From Prosthecobacter debontii (GTDB taxonomy: Bacteria; Verrucomicrobiota; Verrucomicrobiia; Verrucomicrobiales; Akkermansiaceae): a stretch of 64,000 nucleotides of DNA. A program made the translations under genes and the position numbers. Positions 35,247-42,787 of this stretch are shown piece by piece. Each line of letters begins with the position of its first letter. Position 1 is the stretch's first letter. The stretch lies in the NCBI GenBank assembly GCA_945873125.1, contig CAMCBV010000008.1, positions 23,386 through 87,385 of the forward strand, in the 5' to 3' direction. The notes under the pieces are model-generated. The model had not been told where the DNA came from. It ran no database searches and saw nothing but the letters and a program-made list of their open reading frames with translations.

Positions 35247-35262
35247 ACGGACAGGCGTCCGT
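35247..35262. promoter_or_regulatory. small palindrome in divergent promoter region
   Basis: ACGGAC-AGGC-GTCCGT lies 24 bp upstream of the VWA gene ATG and within the gap it shares with the divergent HDAC-like gene. It could be an operator or a 5' leader hairpin. No further support. Confidence 0.3.
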
Positions 35263-35285
35263 GTCGGGTCTAAAAAGAGATTGTT

Positions 35286-36482
35286 ATGAAAACAACTCCC
35301 ATACACACCCTAGCGCTTGCAGCGACTCTTGCCACCATCGTCACCAGTCAGATGCCAGCATATGCGAAAGTCGCTCATGAACCTGAAGACAAACCAACTG
35401 TCGATGCTCCAGCGAAACCTGTAGTCGATGGCCAAAATAAAATCCAAATCGCTTTGCTCTTGGACACCTCCAGCAGCATGGACGGATTGATCGATCAGGC
35501 AAAAACCCAATTATGGAAAGTCGTCAATACGTTCATCGATGCCGAGCGTGACGGCCTGAAGCCTTTTGTTGAGGTTGCTCTCTACGAATACGGAAACAAT
35601 GGCAACGCCGTTGGAAACGATTGGATACGTTTGGTTAGTCCGCTGACTCGTGACCTTGATGAGCTGAGCGGGAAACTTTTCGCCCTGAAAACCAATGGCG
35701 GCGAGGAATATTGCGGTGCGGTGATCCAGCGCGCGCTCGGCGATCTCGCGTGGGATGACAATAAGAAAACCTACAAGGCGATCTTTATCGCGGGCAATGA
35801 GCCTTTCACGCAGGGCCGTGTCGATGCTCGTTCGGTTTCCAAAGAAGCCCTAGCCAAGGGCATCATCATCAACACGATTCACTGCGGAAGCCGCCAAGAT
35901 GGCATCAACGGTGCCTGGCACGATGGTGCTGCTCTGGGTGGCGGAGACTTTCTTGTGATCGATCAGGACAAGGTCGTCGCTCACATCGATGCTCCACAAG
36001 ACAAGCGCATTGCCGATCTTAGTTTGAAACTCAACGAAACCTATTTGGGTTATGGTGCGCAGCGTGAGCAGGCTGCAGGCATGCAAATGCAGGCGGATGA
36101 GTATGCGACTGCGAACAAAGAAAAGGGCGCGCATGTCCAACGCGCCATCACCAAATCCAGCCAAAACTATTCAAATGCCAGCTGGGATCTATGCGATGCG
36201 GTGAAAGATAAGAAAATCGACATCACCAAATTGAAACAAGAAGAGCTTCCGGAAAATATGCGCGGCAAGACCGCGGATGAGATTAAGCAATTGGTGGCCG
36301 ATGCCACAGCCAAGCGCGAGCAGATACAAAAAGAAATCCAGGCTCTTAGCAAAGAACGCGAAGCACACATTGCCGATGCGTTGAAAAAGCAAGCGGACTC
36401 CGGTGATAAGTCTCTCGATCAAGCCATGATCGAAGCGACCCGAGCCCAAGCCTCAAAAGTTGGATATAGCTTCAAAAACTGA
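35286..36482 (+). CDS. exported von Willebrand factor A domain protein
   Basis: 398 residues with a signal peptide (MKTTPIHTLALAATLATIV; cleavage about residue 27, AYAK). The VWA domain (about 53-250) has the MIDAS motif DTSSSM, then TNGGEEYCGAVIQRAL and IFIAGNEPF. The C-terminal 120 residues are charged and helical with coiled-coil-like KEIQALSKEREAHIADALKK. The MIDAS binds a divalent cation for adhesion or complex assembly. Divergent from the HDAC-like gene. Partner unknown. Confidence 0.85.
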   Translation: MKTTPIHTLALAATLATIVTSQMPAYAKVAHEPEDKPTVDAPAKPVVDGQNKIQIALLLDTSSSMDGLIDQAKTQLWKVVNTFIDAERDGLKPFVEVALYEYGNNGNAVGNDWIRLVSPLTRDLDELSGKLFALKTNGGEEYCGAVIQRALGDLAWDDNKKTYKAIFIAGNEPFTQGRVDARSVSKEALAKGIIINTIHCGSRQDGINGAWHDGAALGGGDFLVIDQDKVVAHIDAPQDKRIADLSLKLNETYLGYGAQREQAAGMQMQADEYATANKEKGAHVQRAITKSSQNYSNASWDLCDAVKDKKIDITKLKQEELPENMRGKTADEIKQLVADATAKREQIQKEIQALSKEREAHIADALKKQADSGDKSLDQAMIEATRAQASKVGYSFKN

Positions 36483-36508
36483 AGCCCGTTTTAGTTAAGA
36501 ATTTTTTC

Positions 36509-36610
36509 AACCACGAATCTCACGAATTGCACGAATGAAACGAATTTTTTGAGTTAAATCTTTGATCCAGAATATATTAGTTCTGAGAATTCGTGAGATT
36601 CGTGCAATTT
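36509..36610. repeat. family A inverted repeat (CACGAA version)
   Basis: Left arm: AACCACGAATCTCACGAATT, then GCACGAATGAAACGAAT, that is ACGAAT four times every nine bases. Right arm, minus strand: AAATTGCACGAATCTCACGA then ATTCTCAG. The arms enclose about 45 nt. The rest of the 265-bp gap before the response regulator is AT-rich with no motif I can name. Confidence 0.8.
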
Positions 36611-36747
36611 GATGAAGAGATTTAGTGTTCGAGTTCATCTATGTCCGTTACGGTTCCATTGCGGTTCAACTTTTATCAAATAACTCCAGTTTCGTTTTTA
36701 ATTAGATCATTCTGATATAAAAACATTGTGATGGCGTGAAGCCCTGA

Positions 36748-37470
36748 ATGACCTATCTTCCCCAAATCATGATCGACTCTCCCACCATTCTTGTCATCGA
36801 GGACGATTCCGCCGTCCGCACGGGAATTGTTGATACTTTGGAATACGGTGGATATCGTACTTTACAGGCTCCGGACGGCCACGTGGGCATGGAAATGGCG
36901 ATGAGATCGAATTACCGGCTGCTTTTGTTGGACATTGTCATGCCGGGTCCTTCCGGATTTGAAATCCTTGCCGCGTTGAAAAAAGCCCGCCCAGGTCAGG
37001 CGGTGATCATGCTCTCCGCTCGCGGTGAGGAACAAGATCGGGTCAAGGGGCTCGTCGGCGGGGCGGATGACTATGTCGTCAAACCGTTCAGCATGAAAGA
37101 ACTGCTAGCGCGCGTCGATGCGGTGCTGCGGCGTACCCATGAGCGCTCCGCTCCATCCGTGAACTTCTCATTTGACGGCACGGAGATCGACCTAACAGAA
37201 AACAAAATCAAATTTCCCAACGGAACCCTCACCGAACTCAGCGATAGGGAGAGCTGTTTGTTGCGTTATCTCATTGAAGCCAACGGCCGCATCCTCACGC
37301 GCAACGAAATTCTCCGCCATGTCTGGAATCTCGATCCGGATAAAATCGAAACCCGCACGATCGACATGCACATGGCGAACTTGCGTTCAAAACTCGGAAA
37401 CGAACTTGCGCCACGCCTTGTCACCGAACGTGGCAAAGGCTATCGTTTCATCAAAGCCAAGGACACTTAA
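36748..37470 (+). CDS. OmpR-family response regulator
   Basis: 240 residues; a start at 36769 (MIDSPTILVIEDD) is equally possible. Receiver domain: acidic pocket IEDD (17-20), phosphoacceptor Asp62 in LLLDIVMPG, and YVVKPFSMKELL with the switch Lys. A winged-helix output domain follows (about 140-235: GRILTRNEILRHVWNLD, ETRTIDMHMANLR, TERGKGYRF). Paired with the sensor kinase beginning at the next base after its stop. Signal and targets unknown. Confidence 0.93.
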   Translation: MTYLPQIMIDSPTILVIEDDSAVRTGIVDTLEYGGYRTLQAPDGHVGMEMAMRSNYRLLLLDIVMPGPSGFEILAALKKARPGQAVIMLSARGEEQDRVKGLVGGADDYVVKPFSMKELLARVDAVLRRTHERSAPSVNFSFDGTEIDLTENKIKFPNGTLTELSDRESCLLRYLIEANGRILTRNEILRHVWNLDPDKIETRTIDMHMANLRSKLGNELAPRLVTERGKGYRFIKAKDT

Positions 37471-39168
37471 ATGAACTGGACTCGCTTACAATCCACGACC
37501 CTTGTTTGGTTTGCATTTATCCTATGCGCAGGCTTGGTCATCGGCGCGATGCTGTGGCTGACGCGTAGCGTAATCCAAACCGAACAAAACCGCGCGCATG
37601 CGGAAATCCGTGCGGAGGAACAGGAGCGAGTGCGTTTGGTTCTCTGGAGGATGGATACACTAGGGACTTCTTTGTTGTTAGAAGAAAACTCTATTTCAAG
37701 TGAGAATTTTCTAACAAAACTGGATCGCACCCTCCCAGCAACCGTTCGTTTCGAGACTCCGGATGGTGTGGCCATCAATGGCTGGGGAAGCGAGCAGCAA
37801 CTTCAGATATGCGGCACTTGGTTGCCAACTCTGGTAGCGAATCAAGAAGCTGCAGATCATGATTCCGCCGGTCTAAAAAAAGAAGACACGATCAGCCTGG
37901 AAAATTTGGAACAGACGGGCCAATCAGCCCAAACGAAATACCGCGGCTACAAAGATGAGCAGACCCAAGCATGGTCTAACCGAAACGAGAAGGCGAGTCG
38001 GGAGCAGTTGATGAGCAAGAATGTGCAAAATTCCTATGCGTTTGGACAACAAGAAGTTGTTTTGAATGAGGGCGCGGCAATCTCATCGAGCCTTGAGTTC
38101 AACAACCCGCTTTCGGAGTTCAAGCCCATGTGGTTCAAAGATTCCCTTCTGATGATTCGTAGAGGCATGACTCTAACATCTTTTGCCCAAGCAATCATGG
38201 TTGACCAAGCGGCGCTTGAAAAACTCCTTTTGAACGAGGCGAAATTGTATCTGCCCAATGCCAGATTGAGTCGCCCCATCGAAGATGCGGATGATTCATT
38301 CGTGCTCGCATCGTTTCCATTGAGATTGATTCCCGGAAACATAAACCTAACACCCGAATCCATTCCGAAAAGCATCATGAATTCCCTTCTCGCGGGTTGG
38401 TTCGCCGCGCTCATCGCGGTGGTCACCGCGTTTTTCCTGATCACCAATGTGATGAAACTCAGCGAGCGCCGCGCCTCGTTTGTTTCCGCTGTGACACATG
38501 AGCTGCGGACTCCTCTAACAACTTTCCGGCTCTATTCAGATATTTTACAAAACGATGCGGTCAGCGCGGAGAAACGCCCCGCCTACCTTCGCACTCTGTC
38601 CCGTGAGGCGGATCGCCTCTCTCACCTGGTGGAGAACGTTCTCGCGTTTTCTCAAATCGAACGCGGTAGCGCGCGCAGTTCGGTTTCAGAACACGACATG
38701 GGTGAATTGTTAGAATCAATGCGCGAGCGTTTCGAAGCGCGTTTGACTTCCGCGCATTTGAAGTTGGAGATGAAAATTGAGAGTCCGATCCGTTGCGCGA
38801 TCGATTCCAACGCGCTTGAACACATCTTGTTCAATCTCATCGATAACGCCGCGAAATATACAACGGGCTCGGAGCCTGCCATAGTCAGCATCGAGACAGC
38901 TACCCAATCGAATGGCTTTATAATCAACGTTTCCGACCACGGCCCGGGCATTTCCCAAGCCGAGTGCAAAAAGATTTTCCGTCCGTTTCATAAAACAGCC
39001 AAGCAGGCGGCAGAGACCAAGCCGGGAGTGGGTCTAGGCCTCGCGCTCTCGAACCGCCTCGCGCGTTCGATGGGCGGCAAGCTCCGTTGCGAAAACCGAA
39101 CAGATGGGCACAGCGGCGCGGTGTTTGTCCTGACTCTGCCAGTTTATCCATCCATCGCAAAATCTTAA
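37471..39168 (+). CDS. membrane sensor histidine kinase
   Basis: 565 residues. Two membrane segments (about 8-30 and 305-328, LAGWFAALIAVVTAFFLIT) enclose a large periplasmic sensor domain with a charged central section. Kinase core: H-box FVSAVTHELRTPLTTFRL with His343, N-box HILFNLIDNAAKY, G1 VSDHGPGIS and G2 KPGVGLGLALSN. ATG is directly adjacent to the response regulator's TAA. No HAMP domain is evident between TM2 and the H-box. Ligand unknown. Confidence 0.93.
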   Translation: MNWTRLQSTTLVWFAFILCAGLVIGAMLWLTRSVIQTEQNRAHAEIRAEEQERVRLVLWRMDTLGTSLLLEENSISSENFLTKLDRTLPATVRFETPDGVAINGWGSEQQLQICGTWLPTLVANQEAADHDSAGLKKEDTISLENLEQTGQSAQTKYRGYKDEQTQAWSNRNEKASREQLMSKNVQNSYAFGQQEVVLNEGAAISSSLEFNNPLSEFKPMWFKDSLLMIRRGMTLTSFAQAIMVDQAALEKLLLNEAKLYLPNARLSRPIEDADDSFVLASFPLRLIPGNINLTPESIPKSIMNSLLAGWFAALIAVVTAFFLITNVMKLSERRASFVSAVTHELRTPLTTFRLYSDILQNDAVSAEKRPAYLRTLSREADRLSHLVENVLAFSQIERGSARSSVSEHDMGELLESMRERFEARLTSAHLKLEMKIESPIRCAIDSNALEHILFNLIDNAAKYTTGSEPAIVSIETATQSNGFIINVSDHGPGISQAECKKIFRPFHKTAKQAAETKPGVGLGLALSNRLARSMGGKLRCENRTDGHSGAVFVLTLPVYPSIAKS

Positions 39169-39214
39169 TTCTGGCAGTTTGACAACCCTGACCCACCCGT
39201 CATTCTCAGGAAAA

Positions 39215-40720
39215 ATGAGAATTCCGTTTTTGTTGTTAGCCATGGCAGCGCTCGCTCACTCTGCGGAGAAATCCCGCAATGTGGTGGTGATCATCGCCGA
39301 TGATCTGGGCGTCAAAGACATCAATCCGGACGGAACCCATCCATTTTACGAAACGCCAAACCTTGCGAAATTCGCAAAGACCGCTGTTAATTTCACAAAT
39401 GGTTACGCGAGTTGCCCGGTTTGCTCTCCGACACGCTCCGCCATGATGACTGGGCAAGCTCCTGCCCGGACTGGAAACACCGATTATTTCGGCGCTCCCA
39501 ACGAGTTTTCTGGAGAAATCCCAGCCGACTACCATCCCGTCCGGGATTTCCTGAAAACCCACAAAAACAACAAGGGTCGCGAAAAATATCCGCTCTGGCC
39601 GGCACCCTACTTGGGACACCTTCCCAAAGGCACGATGACTCTACCGCAAGCTCTCAAAAACCACGGCTACTCAACGTTTTTCGCCGGCAAGTGGCACCTC
39701 GGACACAAGGGAAATTTACCCGAAGACCACGGCTTTGATATCAACATCGGCGGCAATCAAAGCGGCGGTCCTTATACCGGAAAAAAATACTTTTCTCCAT
39801 ACGGAAATCCCAAAATCAAAGATGGCCCGGACGGCGAATACCTTACAGATCGTCTAGGCAGCGAGACGGCGGGATTCATCAAAGCCAACAAAGACAAACC
39901 TTTTTTGGCATACCTTTCATTTTATGCGGTCCACACCCCCCTGATGGCGCCGGAAAAATTGGTAAAAAAATACGAAGCAAAACGCGAAAAGTTAGGCCTC
40001 AAGGATGAATTCGCACCGGAGCCGCCGCGCATGAATCGCACCGTATCATCGCACGCGGTCTACGCGGCCATGCTCGAGTCCATGGACTCGGCGATCGGGC
40101 AAGTGCTCGATACGCTGGAAGCGGAGGGTCTTGCCGATGATACCTTGGTTATTTTCACTTCAGACAACGGCGGACTCTCCACCTCCGAAGGCTCTCCGAC
40201 TTCGAATCTACCCTATCGCGCCGGAAAAGGCTGGCTATACGAAGGCGGCATCCGCGTCCCCGTGCTGGTCCGCAATCCTCCAACCGGCAACGGCGGCACG
40301 ACTTGTGCCGAGCCCGTCTACACCACGGATTATTTCCCAACCATCCTCGCCGCAACCGGCCATGACCTGCTTCCAGATCACCACAAAGACGGCATGTCGT
40401 TTCTAACATATTTACAGAAGCCGTCATCACCCCCATCGGGGCGTCCCATGTTCTGGCATTACCCTCACTGGGGCAATCAAGGCGGATCGCCCGGTACCGC
40501 CGTGCGTGAGGGTAAATGGAAACTCATTCGTTGGGCATGGCCGGAGCGTACGGAGCTTTTCGATCTGGAGTCGGATCCCGGAGAATCCGCGGACTTATCA
40601 GCCAGTCAACCCGAGCGGGTCGGGCAACTCGGGAAAAAAATCGATTTATATCTAAAGAACACCCATGCACATTCGTTTTCACAAAACCCGAACTTCGAAG
40701 GTAACTTCGAAAAGTGGTGA
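39215..40720 (+). CDS. secreted type I sulfatase (arylsulfatase family)
   Basis: 501 residues from the ATG at 39215, which has AGGA just upstream; the frame is open to a TTG at 39179. Signal peptide about 1-17. VVIIADDLGVKD carries metal ligands, the formylglycine motif is C70-S-P-T-R, and FAGKWHLGHKG and FTSDNGGLS complete the active site. Acts on sulfate esters outside the cytoplasm. It follows the two-component system by 46 bp on the same strand and might belong to its regulon. Requires a maturase encoded elsewhere. Confidence 0.93.
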   Translation: MRIPFLLLAMAALAHSAEKSRNVVVIIADDLGVKDINPDGTHPFYETPNLAKFAKTAVNFTNGYASCPVCSPTRSAMMTGQAPARTGNTDYFGAPNEFSGEIPADYHPVRDFLKTHKNNKGREKYPLWPAPYLGHLPKGTMTLPQALKNHGYSTFFAGKWHLGHKGNLPEDHGFDINIGGNQSGGPYTGKKYFSPYGNPKIKDGPDGEYLTDRLGSETAGFIKANKDKPFLAYLSFYAVHTPLMAPEKLVKKYEAKREKLGLKDEFAPEPPRMNRTVSSHAVYAAMLESMDSAIGQVLDTLEAEGLADDTLVIFTSDNGGLSTSEGSPTSNLPYRAGKGWLYEGGIRVPVLVRNPPTGNGGTTCAEPVYTTDYFPTILAATGHDLLPDHHKDGMSFLTYLQKPSSPPSGRPMFWHYPHWGNQGGSPGTAVREGKWKLIRWAWPERTELFDLESDPGESADLSASQPERVGQLGKKIDLYLKNTHAHSFSQNPNFEGNFEKW

Positions 40721-40723
40721 GCT

Positions 40724-40746
40724 GATTTTTTGAAAAATCACTCATT
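40724..40746 (+). terminator. weak hairpin after sulfatase
   Basis: GATTTTTTGAAAAATC, then ACTCATTTTT. A short AT-rich stem with a T-run four bases behind the sulfatase TGA. It could end the two-component/sulfatase transcript, but the stem is weak. Confidence 0.3.
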
Positions 40747-40821
40747 TTTCCGTAAATTCTTCCTTGCCGAGTCCTGTTATATTTCCAAACTCCACGCTTA
40801 TCCGAGCAAACTTGTAAACTC

Positions 40822-41613
40822 ATGATCCATCCAGTCAAAAACCGCCCTCGTGTATCCGCACTCACCGTCTTTGTATTCGCACTACTCAGCGCGCCTCAAA
40901 TCTTTGCGCAAGAGACTGCCGCTCCAGTCGCACAGAAAACCTTTCTAGATCGTTGGGTGATCGATGGTGGTCCCACCATGTTTTTCATCGGCGCCGCTGT
41001 CGTTGCCTATATCGCGCTCTCGGTTTATAACTCGATGAATTTCACCAAGGCGAAATATCATCCTGCGGATCTGCAGATGGCACTCATGGATCACATGGTT
41101 AACTGCCGCGTGCGTTCCGCAATCGAACTGGCTGCAACCCACCCCTCGTATCTCGGCCGTCTTGTCGCCTATTCCTTCCCCAATATCGATGCGACCCAAC
41201 CGGAAACCTTGGGCCGAGACCAAGTTGAAGACGCCATGGCGGACTTCACCAACAATGAAGCGCGCAAGAATCTCCTGTGGGTGAACTATATTTCCCTTTG
41301 CGCCCAAGCCTCCCCCATGCTCGGACTGCTTGGAACCGTTATGGGTATGGTAAGCGCCTTCGGCACCCTTCAAACCTCCGGTGGCGCGGATCCTTCCGCT
41401 CTCGCAGGTGACATCTCGGTCGCCCTTCTCACCACTCTTTGGGGTCTGATCAATGCGATTCCCGCAATCATCAGCTTCGTTTATTATAAGAACAAATACA
41501 ATCAACTCGTCGCGGAATCTGTGCATGCAGCAGAGGAGATGCTCAACGCGGCCATTGCCACGGTGAATGCGGACACTCTCTACGCCAAGATCCCAGAGGG
41601 TATCGCCGTTTAA
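40822..41613 (+). CDS. MotA/TolQ/ExbB-family proton channel protein
   Basis: 263 residues. A signal-like hydrophobic start (about 15-32) and TM1 (FFIGAAVVAYIALSVY) precede a cytoplasmic loop. The TolQ/ExbB channel core follows with two TMs: YISLCAQASPMLGLLGTVMGMVSAF and SVALLTTLWGLINAIPAIISF. The proton-path Thr region is conserved. With ExbD it uses the proton gradient to drive a periplasmic partner. First gene of a five-gene cluster with two ExbD genes and two TPR genes. Confidence 0.9.
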   Translation: MIHPVKNRPRVSALTVFVFALLSAPQIFAQETAAPVAQKTFLDRWVIDGGPTMFFIGAAVVAYIALSVYNSMNFTKAKYHPADLQMALMDHMVNCRVRSAIELAATHPSYLGRLVAYSFPNIDATQPETLGRDQVEDAMADFTNNEARKNLLWVNYISLCAQASPMLGLLGTVMGMVSAFGTLQTSGGADPSALAGDISVALLTTLWGLINAIPAIISFVYYKNKYNQLVAESVHAAEEMLNAAIATVNADTLYAKIPEGIAV

Positions 41614-41685
41614 GCTGCCAAACTGTGGTGCTTGCCAATTCCTCGGCAAGCACCCGCTTTCCAAACTCGCGAAAAAACCTATACC

Positions 41686-42147
41686 ATGGCTAAAAAAGAA
41701 CGGTACACCGGGATAGATGATGAAGAAGCGAAAATCGACATGTCGCCCATGATCGACATGGTTTTCCTTCTGCTTATCTTCTTCATCGTCAACGCGACTG
41801 CGATCATCGTGCAGACCGATCCCAAGGTTTTGCCGCCAGTAGCCAAGAACTCAAAAAGGCAAGAGGATGGGCGGGGTCGTATTGTTGTTAACGTTCGTGA
41901 GGACGGAACATTCACAGATGAGCAATTTGTCATCCTCCCAGACAAGCAATCCATTTTTGAGATCGTCAAAAAACGTAAAGAACAAATGGATTCCGAGGGA
42001 TTGAAACCGAAATTGCATCTTCGCGGAGACCAATTGGCTATGTTCAAATATTGCCGAACCGCCATCAGCGCAGCGGCGGAAGCAGGTGTGACAGAAGTGG
42101 TTTTTGCAGTTTATGAAACCCACAAAGGCTTGAAATCTGCAAAATAA
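41686..42147 (+). CDS. ExbD/TolR-family protein (first copy)
   Basis: 153 residues from MAKKERYTG; an in-frame start at 41632 lies in the intergenic region. Single TM: DMSPMIDMVFLLLIFFIVNA with the conserved Asp of the proton path. The periplasmic domain carries VNVREDGTFTDEQFV. It differs strongly from the second ExbD downstream in its periplasmic domain. Both would work with the ExbB-like channel. Confidence 0.9.
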   Translation: MAKKERYTGIDDEEAKIDMSPMIDMVFLLLIFFIVNATAIIVQTDPKVLPPVAKNSKRQEDGRGRIVVNVREDGTFTDEQFVILPDKQSIFEIVKKRKEQMDSEGLKPKLHLRGDQLAMFKYCRTAISAAAEAGVTEVVFAVYETHKGLKSAK

Positions 42148-42188
42148 TTTCCACCTCCCCGATTCGTAACCTTCAGTAAAAAATCCCC

Positions 42189-42653
42189 ATGGCCCGTCAC
42201 AAGAAATCAGCCGTCCCAGAAGAGGGAATGCCAGAACTCGATATTTCCTCGCTGATCGATGTCTGCTTTCTACTCCTCATCTATTTCATCGTTACTTCCA
42301 CGATCACACCGCGCGAGCAGGATCTGGGGATGGCTCTTCCCGCAAACTCGCCGCCCAGCAGCACGCAGCCAAAGATCGATCCCATGTTCATCAAGGTCGA
42401 TGCGGCAGGTGCGGTTTTCACGGGTGCGGGTGATGCCCAACAATCCCTTGATACGGATGCATCGGTTCGCGAATTGCCACTGCTTAACAGCCAACTGCAA
42501 CTTTACTCTGCAGCCGCCAAGAGCGCGGGAAACAATCCTCTCGTCCAGATTTGGGTAGATCCAGGCACGACCCAACAACGGGTCATCGATGTCCTGAATG
42601 CACTTGCCGCAGTTGGAATTTCATCGGTTACCTTCACGGATCTTATCGAGTGA
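42189..42653 (+). CDS. ExbD/TolR-family protein (second copy)
   Basis: 154 residues. TM segment with DISSLIDVCFLLLIYFIVTS, including the conserved Asp. The periplasmic part is about 110 residues with a Ser/Gln-rich section (PPSSTQPKIDPMF) and ends VGISSVTFTDLIE. Two unequal ExbD genes behind one ExbB suggest a heteromeric stator, as in some gliding or Tol-like machines. 41 bp after the first copy. Confidence 0.9.
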   Translation: MARHKKSAVPEEGMPELDISSLIDVCFLLLIYFIVTSTITPREQDLGMALPANSPPSSTQPKIDPMFIKVDAAGAVFTGAGDAQQSLDTDASVRELPLLNSQLQLYSAAAKSAGNNPLVQIWVDPGTTQQRVIDVLNALAAVGISSVTFTDLIE

Positions 42654-42686
42654 TTTACCGTAAAAGAAATTTTCAGCTAATTTTTT

Positions 42687-42738
42687 AACGCCGGCGGACG
42701 TTACCTCCTGCAAGGGCAGGCCCTTGGCGTTTCATTTT
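42687..42738 (+). terminator. probable terminator or attenuator after exbD2
   Basis: Nested hairpins: outer AACGCC (42687-42692) with GGCGTT (42726-42731), inner AAGGG-CAGG-CCCTT (42712-42725), followed by TCATTTT. Between the second exbD and the TPR gene, so it may set their relative expression instead of ending the operon. Confidence 0.45.
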
Positions 42739-42787
42739 CCACAAATCCAACTCCCCCTCCAACCTCTAAATCAACCACTAAACAGCT

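Noticed and set aside
36509..36545. CRISPR-like direct repeats (ACGAAT every nine bases)
   Set aside because: Units are far too short, with no spacers of 30 nt or more and no cas genes; better explained as family A inverted pairs.
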